Source: Chromobacterium phragmitis (lineage in GTDB: Bacteria > Pseudomonadota > Gammaproteobacteria > Burkholderiales > Chromobacteriaceae). Taken from it: 64,000 bases of DNA. The translations under genes and the position numbers were made by a program. Under the pieces are notes generated by a model. That model was not told the origin of the DNA. It saw only the letters and a program-made list of their open reading frames with translations, and did no database searches. Location: positions 2,542,001 to 2,606,000 of the forward strand of contig NZ_CP029495.1 in the NCBI RefSeq assembly GCF_003325475.1, written 5' to 3'. Numbering within the stretch: position 1 is the stretch's first letter; each line of letters starts with the position of its first letter. Below are positions 52,234 to 61,077 of this stretch, piece after piece.

Positions 52234-54747
52234 TTAACGAGCGTGTTGATTCAGGTGGTGGCGGACGTCGGTCACCGTGGACAGCGCCAGCACGTCTTTT
52301 GCCAATTGCTGGCAATCGGCCAGGCTCCAGCGCGCCAGCGTGGCCTTGACCGAGGCGACGGCAGGGGTGCTGACCGACAGCTCGGTCACGCCCATGCCCA
52401 CCAAGAGAGGCGCGGCGCGTTCGTCGGAAGCCAGGCCGCCGCAGACGCCCACCCACTTGCCGTGCGCGCGCGCGCCCTCGCAGGTCAGCGCGATCATCGC
52501 CAGCACGCCGGGGTGCAGCGCGTCGGCCTGCTTGGCCAGTTGCGGGTGGCCGCGGTCCATCGCCAGCACGTACTGGGTCAGGTCGTTGGTGCCGATGGAG
52601 AAGAAGTCCACTTCCGGCGCGAAGCGCGCGGCCAGCACGGCGGCGGACGGCACTTCGATCATGATGCCCACCTTGACCCCGGACACGCCCAGCGCGGCCT
52701 GCTCTTCGGCCAGCACCGCCTTGGCGGCGCGCAGTTCTTCCAGCGAGGCCACCATCGGGAACATGATGTGCAGCTGGGTCAGCGGCGCGGCCTGCAGAAT
52801 GGCGCGCAGCTGGGTGCGCAGCAGGTCGGGGCGGTCCAGGCTGACGCGGATGCCGCGCAGGCCGAGGAAAGGATTGTCTTCTTTCGGCAGCGGCAGGTAG
52901 GACAGCGGCTTGTCGCCGCCCACGTCCAGCGTGCGCACCACCAGCGGGCGGTCCTTGCCCAGCGCGTCGGCCACCGCGCAGTACTCGGCGGCCTGCTCTT
53001 CTTCGGTCGGCGCGGTGTCGCGGTTGTCGAACAGGAATTCCGAACGCAGCAGGCCCACGCCTTCGGCGCCCTTGGCCACCGCTTCGCGCGCGTCGGCGGC
53101 GTTGCGGATATTGGCCACCACGTCGATGCGCGAGCCATCGCTGGTTTGCGCCGGCAGCATCGAGCTCTTGGCCTCGGCGGCGCGGCGCTTGGCCAGGCGG
53201 GCGATGTCCTGCTCGGCGGCGGCGAGGTCCGCCGGGGTCGGGGCGATGGCCAGCGTGCCTTCGTTGCCGTTCAGGATGACCTGGAGGCCTTCCGGCAGCT
53301 TCAGCGCGGATTGAGAAATGCCGCAGATGGCCGGGATGCCCAGCGAGCGGGCCAGGATGGCCACGTGGCTGGTCGCGCCGCCGGTGCGGGTACAGAAGCC
53401 GCGCACCTTGGCCGGGTCCAGCGAGGCGGTGTCGGACGGGGCCAGGTCCTCGGCGATCAGGATGGAGCCGTCAGGCAGTTCCAGCGCGGCCTGCTTGACG
53501 CCGGCCAGCAGCGCCAGCACGCGGCGGCCCACGTCGCGGATGTCGTTGGCGCGTTCGCGCAGCAGCGGGTTGTCTTGCGCTTCCAGGCGCGCGGAATAGG
53601 CGCTGAAGGCGGCGCGCCAGGACCAGGCGGCGGACTTGCCTTCCGCCAGGCCGGCGTAGGTTTGCGCCAGCAGGTCCGGATCCTGCAGCAGTTCCTGATG
53701 CATGGACAAGATGGCCTGCTTGGCCGGGTCGGTCAACTGGGCCTTGACCAGGTCCAGTTGGGCGGAGGCCTCCTCGGTGGCGCGGGCGAAAGCCTGCTGC
53801 TCCACATTGGCGCCCTTGCCTTGTTCCGCCACGTCGAATTCTTGCAGCCGGTGATGGACGATGCGGCCGATGGCGATGCCGGGGGACGCGCCCACGCCGG
53901 CCAGTTGGGTGTCGCTGTCTTCCTGCTGGGCGGAGAGGGGGGCGGCGGACGGGGCGATAGGAGCCTCGTCGGCTTTTTCGCCGCAGCGGTCGCGCAGCAG
54001 CTGGGTCAGTTCGGCGACGGCGGCTGCGGCATCGGTTCCGGCGGCGCGCACGCGCACCACGTCGCCCAGCTTGGTGGCCAGGCCCATGATGGCGACCACC
54101 GACTTGGCGTTGGCTTCCTTGTCGCCCAGGATCAGCTGGATGTCGGAAGCGAAGGTTTTGGCTTTGCTGGCGAATACGGCGGCCGGACGGGCGTGCAGGC
54201 CGGCCGGATTGCCGATGGCGATATCGGAGGATAGCTGGGGTTCGCCGGCCTGGGCTTGCGGCACGTCCTTGCCGTTGGCCAGCTGCAGCGACAGCACCAC
54301 GTCGCGGCCGGCATTGACCATGCCTTGGGCCGGCTGCATGTGGGCGACGGCGTCGCCGTTGGTGACGATGATCTGGGTCAGCAGGCTGGCGGCGCTGCGG
54401 GCGACCTGGTCGAGGTCGAAGTCGATCACCGGCTGGCCGGCGCTGACTTGCTGGCCTTGCTCCACCAGCGGGAAGAAGCCCTGGCCCTTGAGCATCACGG
54501 TGTCGATGCCGATGTGCACCATCACTTCCACGCCTTCCGGGGTGGTGATGGTCAGCGCGTGGTGGGCGGAATGCAGATTGCTGACCACGCCGCTGACCGG
54601 AGCCAGCAGGCTGCCGGAGGTCGGGTCGAGCGAAACGCCGTCGCCCACCATCTTGCCGGCAAACACCGGGTCCGGAACGCTGTCCAAGGGGACCAGCCAC
54701 CCGGAGAGGGGGGCCAGTACGTCAAGTCTTGGTGCGGTGGTGCCCAT
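52234..54747 (-). CDS. nagF: multiphosphoryl transfer protein IIA-HPr-EI
   Basis: The 837-residue fusion has a glucose-type IIA domain at about 1-145 (phospho-His78 in MVHIGIDTVML), HPr at about 172-258 (His185 in NPAGLHARPA; regulatory-type KSVVAIMGL), and enzyme I from about 280 (phospho-His near 461 in GGATSHVAILARS). LRSEFLFDNRD and SIGTNDLTQYVLAMDR are C-terminal PEP-binding motifs. It passes phosphate from PEP to NagE without the general PTS. GAGGAG lies six bases before the ATG. It is upstream of nagE with a 173-base gap. Confidence 0.95.
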   Translation of the reverse strand: MGTTAPRLDVLAPLSGWLVPLDSVPDPVFAGKMVGDGVSLDPTSGSLLAPVSGVVSNLHSAHHALTITTPEGVEVMVHIGIDTVMLKGQGFFPLVEQGQQVSAGQPVIDFDLDQVARSAASLLTQIIVTNGDAVAHMQPAQGMVNAGRDVVLSLQLANGKDVPQAQAGEPQLSSDIAIGNPAGLHARPAAVFASKAKTFASDIQLILGDKEANAKSVVAIMGLATKLGDVVRVRAAGTDAAAAVAELTQLLRDRCGEKADEAPIAPSAAPLSAQQEDSDTQLAGVGASPGIAIGRIVHHRLQEFDVAEQGKGANVEQQAFARATEEASAQLDLVKAQLTDPAKQAILSMHQELLQDPDLLAQTYAGLAEGKSAAWSWRAAFSAYSARLEAQDNPLLRERANDIRDVGRRVLALLAGVKQAALELPDGSILIAEDLAPSDTASLDPAKVRGFCTRTGGATSHVAILARSLGIPAICGISQSALKLPEGLQVILNGNEGTLAIAPTPADLAAAEQDIARLAKRRAAEAKSSMLPAQTSDGSRIDVVANIRNAADAREAVAKGAEGVGLLRSEFLFDNRDTAPTEEEQAAEYCAVADALGKDRPLVVRTLDVGGDKPLSYLPLPKEDNPFLGLRGIRVSLDRPDLLRTQLRAILQAAPLTQLHIMFPMVASLEELRAAKAVLAEEQAALGVSGVKVGIMIEVPSAAVLAARFAPEVDFFSIGTNDLTQYVLAMDRGHPQLAKQADALHPGVLAMIALTCEGARAHGKWVGVCGGLASDERAAPLLVGMGVTELSVSTPAVASVKATLARWSLADCQQLAKDVLALSTVTDVRHHLNQHAR

Positions 54748-54882
54748 GAAAAACTCCTCAATTCGTGGATAATTCCAGTCGTTTTATTACGAGCGTCAAT
54801 CAAGCTGCTTGCCGGTGTCCGCGCGGCGGGTCGGTCCCGGCGTGCTTTTGTTGTGTTGGCTTGCCCTGACGGGGTTTTGACA

Positions 54883-54888
54883 ATTATA
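54883..54888 (-). promoter_or_regulatory. candidate -10 element of nagF-nagE
   Basis: TATAAT on the minus strand in TGTATATAATTG, about 135 bases before the nagF ATG. No clear -35, which suggests activation or a different start. Confidence 0.4.
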
Positions 54889-54944
54889 TACAGGCCGCCG
54901 TCTCGTCGGGTCGGCGACTGGTCTTATGCGTATCTTGCCAATTT

Positions 54945-54959
54945 TGTAGTTAAACTACA
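54945..54959. promoter_or_regulatory. palindromic operator candidate upstream of nagF
   Basis: A perfect 7-1-7 inverted repeat, TGTAGTT-A-AACTACA, in an A/T-rich stretch. The GT...AC core resembles GntR-family sites. The regulator gene is not in this window. Confidence 0.55.
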
Positions 54960-54972
54960 CGCAAATTACGCA

Positions 54973-55030
54973 GCAGCTTGATGGCAATCAAGAAAATGTG
55001 CAAGTCGGAATTGTCTTGATTGCATGCTGC
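54973..55030. repeat. long interrupted inverted repeat
   Basis: GCAATCAAGA (54984-54993) and TCTTGATTGC (55014-55023) form a perfect 10-bp arm pair, and GCAGC (54973) with GCTGC (55026) extends it after a bulge. The second arm merges with a small hairpin GCTGC-GGC-GCAGC. No T tract follows. Confidence 0.6.
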
Positions 55031-55170
55031 GGCGCAGCATCCTGGCGGACCGAGAAGCAATAGCGCTTGATAATTGTGTACTTGTCTGGAAAAGGCGTGG
55101 GAACAGGGTTGTTGCATTTTTGTAATGCGACTCTAATTTTGCTTGGCGCCGAGGGAGAGGCGCGCCGGAC

Positions 55171-55200
55171 AAAACAAAAAGCCCCGCGGGGCGGGGCTTT
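55171..55200 (-). terminator. terminator of the doxX-like gene
   Basis: AAAGCCCCGC and GCGGGGCTTT around a three-base loop. The left flank AAAACAAAAA becomes a T-rich tract on the minus strand. Confidence 0.85.
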
Positions 55201-55214
55201 GGCGGTGAGAAAGG

Positions 55215-55607
55215 TCAGGCTCGCGCTTTGCGCTCGGGCTGGCCTTGCAGGAACAATGCGAGCGAGGCGGCGATCAGGAAGGCGGGATATTCCCAGCCGC
55301 CGCCGGCGTTGGCGAACATCCAGCCATTGGCGGCATGCACTAGCGCGATGGCGCCCAGAAGCTGCGGGATCAGCAGCAACGCCACCCAGCGCGCCTGGAT
55401 GCCGGCCAGCAGCAAGAGGCCGCCGCCAATCTCGATCGCGATGGCGATGTAGCCGAAGAAGCCGGGCAGGCCCAGGCTGGCGAAGTAACCAGCGGTGCCG
55501 GCCGGGCCGAAGACGAACAGCTTCAGCGCGCCGTGGGACAGGTACATCAGGCCCAGCGCCACGCGCAGGACCAGGGAAGCCAGGTAAGGGTTTTGCAGTC
55601 GGTTCAT
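55215..55607 (-). CDS. DoxX family membrane protein
   Basis: The 130-residue protein has four membrane helices and the DoxX pattern LVLRVALGLMYLSHGALKLF, GFFGYIAIAIEIGGGLLLLAG in part, and a last helix followed by QPERKARA. DoxX-type proteins are linked to redox or thiol stress in various bacteria; the specific job here is unknown. ATG 55607 follows GGAG by eight bases. It is divergent from a LysR regulator, which probably controls it. Confidence 0.88.
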   Translation of the reverse strand: MNRLQNPYLASLVLRVALGLMYLSHGALKLFVFGPAGTAGYFASLGLPGFFGYIAIAIEIGGGLLLLAGIQARWVALLLIPQLLGAIALVHAANGWMFANAGGGWEYPAFLIAASLALFLQGQPERKARA

Positions 55608-55709
55608 GGTGGGACTCCGGGTCAAATGAATATGGCGCTATTTGACCATCGGCTTTATATTCAATAAATATGATTTTTTGAAAATTATTGTTCAATATTA
55701 AGAAATAAT

Positions 55710-56624
55710 ATGGATAGATTTTCTGAGATACGCGCCTTCGTCTGCGTAGCGGAGCTGGGCAGCTTCGTCGCCGCCGCCGAGCGGCTGGAGCTGTCGCGGG
55801 CGATGGTGACCAAGCTGGTCGCGGCGCTGGAAAACCGGCTGGGCGTCAGGTTGATGCATCGCACCACGCGCAAGCTGTCGTTGACCGAGGCTGGGGAAAC
55901 CTATCTCGCCCAGGCCGGCAGCCTGTTGGGCGAACTGGACGAACTGGACGCGCTGCTGTCCCATGGCGCCAGCGAGCCGGTGGGCAGGCTGCGGGTATCG
56001 GCTCCGGTGTCGTTCGGCATGCGTTATCTGGGGCGCATCATCGGAGGCTTCCACCAGCGCTACCCGCAGATCGAGGTGGAGCTGAATCTGAACGACAGGC
56101 GGGTGGATTTGGTGGAAGAAGGGTTCGACCTGGCGCTCAGGGTGTCCAACCTAAGCGATTCGACGCTGGTGGCGCGCAAGCTGGAGCAGGTGGAAGACTT
56201 GCTGGCAGCTTCGCCCGATTATCTGGCTCGGCACGGCATTCCGGCGGGGCCGGCCGATCTGGCCGACCATCAGTGCCTGTTGTACGCGCTGACCGCCCAG
56301 CCTAATGTTTGGGATTATCAGTCGCCGTCCGGCGAGCAGGGCCGGATCAAAGTGAAAGGCGGCCTCAAGGCCAATAACGGCGATGTGCTGACCGATGCCG
56401 CGGTCCAGGGCATGGGCATTGTGCTGCAGCCGCGTTTCTTGCTGGAGGAGGCGTTGGCCGACGGCAGGCTGGTGCCGGTGCTGCCCGGCTATCATTGGCA
56501 CTGCCTGGATTTGTCGGTGGTGTATCCGGTGCGCCGCCACGTGCCGGGCAAGGTGAGGGTGTTCGTCGATTATCTGGCGGAGTTTTTCGGCGCCGGCGCG
56601 AAGCAGGCCGCCGGCCGGGTCTGA
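55710..56624 (+). CDS. LysR family transcriptional regulator
   Basis: The 304-residue protein has the N-terminal winged helix (FVCVAELGSFVAAAERLELS; LVAALENRLGVRLMHRTTRK) and a periplasmic-binding-like effector domain, in the CrgA/PA-type branch by its RLRVSAPVSFGMRYLG and DLALRVSNLSDSTLVARKL. The A/T-rich 100-base gap to the divergent doxX gene is the likely binding region. The ligand is unknown. Confidence 0.94.
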   Translation: MDRFSEIRAFVCVAELGSFVAAAERLELSRAMVTKLVAALENRLGVRLMHRTTRKLSLTEAGETYLAQAGSLLGELDELDALLSHGASEPVGRLRVSAPVSFGMRYLGRIIGGFHQRYPQIEVELNLNDRRVDLVEEGFDLALRVSNLSDSTLVARKLEQVEDLLAASPDYLARHGIPAGPADLADHQCLLYALTAQPNVWDYQSPSGEQGRIKVKGGLKANNGDVLTDAAVQGMGIVLQPRFLLEEALADGRLVPVLPGYHWHCLDLSVVYPVRRHVPGKVRVFVDYLAEFFGAGAKQAAGRV

Positions 56625-56763
56625 TCGCGGTTTTCGGCTGGCGCATGGAGGGGACTTCGTTAATTGATTAGATAGACAAAATATACTTGAACGAATTTTC
56701 TTCTTCAGTCCTATAACAGAAGCCGGCGCGGGTTCAGCGCCGGGTATCGGGAAGGAGAAGGAC

Positions 56764-57087
56764 ATGCGGACAAGCATGATGGCGGCCGGCTTGCTGGCCA
56801 TGGCCGCGGCGATGGCTGCGGGGGCGGCGGGGTGCGAGCGGCAACAGGCGCCGGACTATCCGCTGGCGGCGCTGCGGGATGGCGTGGCCGGAGTGGTGAC
56901 TGTGACGTTCAAGGTTTCGGCGGACGGCAAGGTGGCCGGGATCGGCGGCGCGGCATTCAGCGCGTCGATTCCGCCGCAGTACCGCAGCGGATTCAGGGCG
57001 GAGATCGCGAAGGCGCTGCGCGAATATCGTTGTGTTCCGGGAGCGGCGTTGAGCCAGGCGTTTGAATTCCGGCCGGAGGAGGAGTAG
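56764..57087 (+). CDS. small lipoprotein with a TonB C-terminal-like domain
   Basis: The 107-residue protein has a lipoprotein signal with Cys24 in AAGC. A TonB C-terminal-like domain fills the rest: PDYPLAALRDGVAGVVTVTF then KVSADGKV, the P-x-YP-x2-A ... G-x-V-x-V-x-F pattern. There is no energy-coupling membrane anchor or proline-rich spacer, so it cannot act as an ordinary TonB. GGAAGGAGAAGG precedes the ATG. It is a single gene with no clear partner. Confidence 0.7.
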   Translation: MRTSMMAAGLLAMAAAMAAGAAGCERQQAPDYPLAALRDGVAGVVTVTFKVSADGKVAGIGGAAFSASIPPQYRSGFRAEIAKALREYRCVPGAALSQAFEFRPEEE

Positions 57088-57144
57088 GCGGCGAGGGTGG
57101 ACGCTGGCGCGAAAAAGGGCGGCCATGCCGCCCTTGCGCTTGGA

Positions 57145-58212
57145 TCAGGGATAGAACCAGTACAGGCTGTATCCCATCGCGTGCACCTTGCCGGCATCCA
57201 GCCGCATGGTGACCTTGACCTCGCTATTGGCGTTGAAGCGTCCCAGCTTCAGGTCATCCGGCTTCAGGTATTCCTTGGGCGCGAACACCTTGCGGATCAG
57301 CACTTGGTCGTCGCCGTCCTTCAGCGTGACCTCCAGCATGGGATAGGCCTGAGGATACTGAGCGTGGTTCTTCAGCGTCGCCGACAGCTGGATCAGGTTG
57401 GGGTAGTCGGGCACGAAGGCCAGCTCCGACCACTCGGTGCGGATGCGCGCGATGTCGGTGGGCCAGGGCACTTCGCAGCCGAGCGCCGCGCACAAATTCT
57501 CCAGCGCCGGCCTGGATTCCGGCACTTCCGCCGCGATGCGGGTTCGATTGATATACACCAGCTGCGCGGCCAGGAACAGCAGGCCGAGCACGGCCAGCGT
57601 TGCCAACAGGCCATTGAGCCAGGGGCCGGCTGGCTTGTGGCTGCGGGCCTCTTCTTCTTCCTCGGCGTCGGCGTCGGTGAACAGCGGCTCGGGCTCCGGG
57701 CGGGCTGGCGGCTCCTGGGCCGGGGCGTCGGCCCGCCTGCGGCTGCCGAAGACTTCCGGTTCGGGCGCAGGCGCGGCGGCCGGAGGCGGTTCGTCGAACG
57801 GGTTGCCTATCGGCGTGGAAACGTGGCGGTTCTGCATCGCCTCGGACAGCGCGCGCTGGAAAGCCTCCACGTCCTGCTGCAGCGGTTCGGGCGCGATGTC
57901 GCGGGGGGCGGTCGAAAGGGGCGGCTCGATGGCCGGCTCCGGCAGGATCTGAACGTCGTCCGGCTGGGCCTGCGGATCGAAATCCGGCACTTCCAATTCG
58001 AAATCGTCGACCGGATCGCGCGAGGAGGGCGGCGCTTCGAAGACGGGCGCCGGCGCGGGAGCGGGTTCCGAACGGACGACGACGAAATGATCGGGCGCCT
58101 TGAATACGTGAGAACAGCGCCCGCAGCGCACCAGTCCATCGGCGGCTGCTAACTGGCTGTCATTGACCTTGAAGCGGGTCTGGCAGTTGGGGCACTGTGT
58201 CGTGTATGTCAT
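57145..58212 (-). CDS. zinc-ribbon and DUF3426 membrane protein
   Basis: The 355-residue protein begins with an MJ0042-type zinc ribbon (Cys7, Cys10, Cys30, Cys33 in QCPNCQTRF and VRCGRCSHVF). A Pro/Glu-rich linker, one membrane helix near 205-225 (LLATLAVLGLLFLAAQLVYI) and a DUF3426 domain follow. This family commonly follows prmA in Betaproteobacteria; function is unknown. Its ATG overlaps the prmA stop by four bases. Confidence 0.88.
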   Translation of the reverse strand: MTYTTQCPNCQTRFKVNDSQLAAADGLVRCGRCSHVFKAPDHFVVVRSEPAPAPAPVFEAPPSSRDPVDDFELEVPDFDPQAQPDDVQILPEPAIEPPLSTAPRDIAPEPLQQDVEAFQRALSEAMQNRHVSTPIGNPFDEPPPAAAPAPEPEVFGSRRRADAPAQEPPARPEPEPLFTDADAEEEEEARSHKPAGPWLNGLLATLAVLGLLFLAAQLVYINRTRIAAEVPESRPALENLCAALGCEVPWPTDIARIRTEWSELAFVPDYPNLIQLSATLKNHAQYPQAYPMLEVTLKDGDDQVLIRKVFAPKEYLKPDDLKLGRFNANSEVKVTMRLDAGKVHAMGYSLYWFYP

Positions 58213-59105
58213 ACGGCGGCGCGTCGGGTTCCTGTCAGTCTAGTCCATCCTTCGTCGAACACCGGCGGGTCCATTTCGAACCACTGGCTGTAAATGGCGG
58301 ACAATTCGTCGGCCTGTTCGGCGAGGATGCCGGAGAGGACGATTCTACCACCGCTTTTCACATGGCTTGCCAGCAGGTCGCCCAGCATGCGCAGCGGATT
58401 GGCCAGGATATTGGCCAGCACCACGTCGTATTGGGCGGTCGGATTGGCGTCCGGCAGGAAGAAATCGGCCTGCACGCCGTTTTGCTCGGCATTGTCCTTG
58501 CTCGCGCGCACGGCTTGCGGGTCGATGTCGATGCCCACGGCGGAGGCCGCGCCCAGCTTCAGCGCGGCGATGGCCAGAATGCCGGAGCCGCAGCCGTAGT
58601 CGAGCACGCTTTCATCTCCGCGCAGCTGCTTGTCCAGCCACTGCAGGCACAGCCGCGTGGTGGGGTGGCTGCCGGTGCCGAAGGCGAGGCCGGGGTCCAG
58701 CTGCAGGTTGACTGCGTCCGGCGCCGGCGCTTCGTGCCAGGTGGGGGTGATCCACAGCCGGTCGGAGATGCGGATGGGTTCGAACTGCGATTGCGTCAGC
58801 CGCACCCAGTCTTGCTCTTCGACGCGCTCGACGCTGTAGGTGGGCATCGCCAGCTGGCAGGCGTTGGCGGCGGCGGCGATCAACAGCGCCGGATCGGCGC
58901 TCTCGTCGAACAGGGTGATGATGCGGCTCTGGCTCCACAGCTGGTCTACCGGTTCGCCGGGCTCGCCGAAGATCGGTTGTTCCTTGTCGGTGCCGGCCCA
59001 GGCGTCCTCAATCGCGGTGGACAGCGCGCCGGCGTCCATCAGGGCGTCGGCCAGCCGTTCGGCGACGGCGGAGTCGGAATCAATGGTGGCTTGCAACCAG
59101 GCCAT
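58209..59105 (-). CDS. prmA: ribosomal protein L11 methyltransferase
   Basis: The 298-residue enzyme has the PrmA N-terminal substrate domain (MAWLQATIDSDSAVAERLAD), then GLAFGTGSHPTTRLCLQWL, the SAM-binding VLDYGCGSGILAIAALKLGA and ANILANPLRML. It trimethylates several L11 amino groups. ATG 59105 shares one base with the accC stop. A longer reading into accC is not supported. Confidence 0.95.
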   Translation of the reverse strand: MAWLQATIDSDSAVAERLADALMDAGALSTAIEDAWAGTDKEQPIFGEPGEPVDQLWSQSRIITLFDESADPALLIAAAANACQLAMPTYSVERVEEQDWVRLTQSQFEPIRISDRLWITPTWHEAPAPDAVNLQLDPGLAFGTGSHPTTRLCLQWLDKQLRGDESVLDYGCGSGILAIAALKLGAASAVGIDIDPQAVRASKDNAEQNGVQADFFLPDANPTAQYDVVLANILANPLRMLGDLLASHVKSGGRIVLSGILAEQADELSAIYSQWFEMDPPVFDEGWTRLTGTRRAAV

Positions 59106-60463
59106 CAGTGCTCCCCCTTTTTCTTCTCGGACAGGCGGTGCTCCAGATAGTGGATGCTGGTGCCGCCGCGCTGGAAGGCCGCGTCCAGGAACAGCTCCTG
59201 GTGCAGCGGAATATTGGTCTTGATGCCGGAGATCGCCATTTCCGACAGCGCCACGCGCATGCGCGCCATCGCCTGCTCGCGGGTGTCGCCGTAGGCGATC
59301 AGCTTGCCTACCATCGAGTCGTAGTGCGAGGGCACGGTATAGCCTTGGTAAATGTGCGAGTCGATGCGGATGCCGGGACCGCCAGCCGGGTGGTAGCTCT
59401 CGATCTTGCCCGGGGACGGCACGAAGGTGAACGGGTCCTCGGCATTGATGCGGCATTCCATCGCGTGGCCGGCGAGCACGATGTCTTTTTGCTTATAGCG
59501 CAGTTTCTCGCCGGCGGCGATGCGGATCTGCTCCTGCACGATGTCGATGCCGGTGATCATTTCCGTCACCGGGTGCTCCACCTGCACGCGGGTGTTCATC
59601 TCGATGAAGTAGAACTCGCCGTTTTCGTAGAGGAATTCGAAGGTGCCGGCGCCGCGGTAGCCGATGCGGCGGCAGGCTTCGGCGCAGGCCTCGCCTATCT
59701 TCTGGCGTTGCTTGTCGGTGATGCCCGGCGCCGGCGCCTCCTCGATGATTTTCTGGTGGCGGCGCTGCATCGAGCAGTCGCGCTCGCCCAGATAGATGGC
59801 GTTGCCGTACTCGTCGGCCAGAATCTGGATTTCGATGTGGCGCGGCAGCTCCAGGAATTTTTCCATGTAGACGGTGGGATTGCCGAACGCCGCGCCGGCC
59901 TCGGTGCGGGTCATCTGCACCGAATTGATGAGCGCGCCTTCGGTATGCACCACTCGCATGCCGCGCCCGCCGCCGCCGCCGGCCGCCTTGATGATGACCG
60001 GGAAGCCGATCTTCTTGGCGATCTTGACGATTTCCGCCGGATCGTCCGGCAACGCGCCGTCGGAGCCGGGCACGCAGGGCACGCCGGCTTCGATCATGGC
60101 GTGCTTGGCCGACACCTTGTCTCCCATCGTGCGGATGGTGTCCGGGCGGGGGCCGATGAAGACGAAGCCGGACTGCTCGACGCGCTCGGCGAAGTCGGCG
60201 TTTTCCGACAGGAAGCCGTAGCCGGGGTGGATGGCCTGGGCGTCGGTGACCTCGGCGGCGGCGATCAGCGCCGGCACGTTGAGGTAGCTCTTGGCCGACG
60301 GCGCGGGACCGATGCAGACCGATTCGTCGGCCAGCTTCACGTATTTGGCTTCGCGGTCGGCCTCGGAGTGCACGACCACGGTTTTGATGCCCATTTCACG
60401 GCAGGCGCGCTGGATGCGCAGCGCGATTTCACCACGGTTGGCGATCAGAATTTTTTCGAACAT
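59105..60463 (-). CDS. accC: biotin carboxylase subunit of acetyl-CoA carboxylase
   Basis: The 452-residue ATP-grasp enzyme starts MFEKILIANRGEIALRIQRA. The glycine-rich loop AAGGGGGRGMRVV and the catalytic FIEMNTRVQVEHPVTEMITG are present. It carboxylates biotin on AccB with bicarbonate and ATP, the first step of fatty acid synthesis. It is 123 bases downstream of accB, with a hairpin in the gap. Confidence 0.97.
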   Translation of the reverse strand: MFEKILIANRGEIALRIQRACREMGIKTVVVHSEADREAKYVKLADESVCIGPAPSAKSYLNVPALIAAAEVTDAQAIHPGYGFLSENADFAERVEQSGFVFIGPRPDTIRTMGDKVSAKHAMIEAGVPCVPGSDGALPDDPAEIVKIAKKIGFPVIIKAAGGGGGRGMRVVHTEGALINSVQMTRTEAGAAFGNPTVYMEKFLELPRHIEIQILADEYGNAIYLGERDCSMQRRHQKIIEEAPAPGITDKQRQKIGEACAEACRRIGYRGAGTFEFLYENGEFYFIEMNTRVQVEHPVTEMITGIDIVQEQIRIAAGEKLRYKQKDIVLAGHAMECRINAEDPFTFVPSPGKIESYHPAGGPGIRIDSHIYQGYTVPSHYDSMVGKLIAYGDTREQAMARMRVALSEMAISGIKTNIPLHQELFLDAAFQRGGTSIHYLEHRLSEKKKGEH

Positions 60464-60536
60464 GGAATCTCTCCGCGGGCGGGTCCGGTCCTGGCGTGTG
60501 GCCGTGCCGAAACCCTTGCTGTCACGTCAAACGACA

Positions 60537-60561
60537 AGGGCACAGACCTTGGCCGTGCCCT
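60537..60561 (-). other. hairpin in the accB-accC gap
   Basis: AGGGCAC and GTGCCCT form a 7-bp stem on an 11-base loop. There is no strong T tract, so it is more likely an mRNA-stability or partial attenuation element than a terminator. Confidence 0.35.
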
Positions 60562-60586
60562 GAATCTCGCGATGTCGTCCGAGCGC

Positions 60587-61042
60587 TTACTCGATGACGA
60601 ACAGCGGTTCGCCGTATTCCACCGGCTGGCCGTCTTCCACCAGGATGGCCTTGACCACGCCGGAGCGGTCGGCTTCGATCTCGTTCATCAGCTTCATCGC
60701 TTCGATGATGCACAGCGTGTCGCCGGCGTTGACGCTCTGGCCCACTTCGATGAAGGACTTGGCGCCCGGGCTCGGCGAGCGGTAGAAGGTGCCGACCATC
60801 GGCGACTTCATCGCGTTCTGGGTATCGGCGGCCGGGGCTGCCGCAGGGGCGGCGGCTGCCGCGGGAGCGGCGGCGACCGCGGCCGGGGCGGCGTACATTT
60901 GCGCCGGCTGGGCGAAGGCTTGCTGAGGTACAGAGGAGACGCGGGTGATGCGGACTTTTTCCTCGCCTTCGGTCACTTCCAGTTCGGCGATGCCGGACTC
61001 TTCGACCAGGTCGATCAGTTTTTTCAGTTTACGCAGGTCCAT
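60587..61042 (-). CDS. accB: biotin carboxyl carrier protein
   Basis: The 151-residue protein has an N-terminal helical region, a 35-residue Ala/Pro-rich swivel linker (about 42-75) and a biotinyl domain with the EAMKLMN motif; Lys117 receives biotin. It carries the carboxyl group between AccC and the AccAD transferase. It lies 35 bases after aroQ and starts MDLRKLKKLIDLVEESGIAE. Confidence 0.96.
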   Translation of the reverse strand: MDLRKLKKLIDLVEESGIAELEVTEGEEKVRITRVSSVPQQAFAQPAQMYAAPAAVAAAPAAAAAPAAAPAADTQNAMKSPMVGTFYRSPSPGAKSFIEVGQSVNAGDTLCIIEAMKLMNEIEADRSGVVKAILVEDGQPVEYGEPLFVIE

Positions 61043-61077
61043 TGTCGATCCTTCGATTGGATGTTCTGTAACGGCGG

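Larger units (their letters stand above)
54748..55170. other. 423-base intergenic region upstream of nagF
   Basis: It holds the nagF leader, a minus-strand TATAAT at 54888-54883, the palindrome at 54945, and a long inverted repeat at 54973-55030 (separate entries). No coding frame I can support. Confidence 0.5.

Noticed and set aside
54132..54700. Open frames inside nagF in other frames, some over 300 codons
   Set aside because: They lie wholly within the well-conserved IIA-HPr-EI fusion and show only composition-driven sequence.
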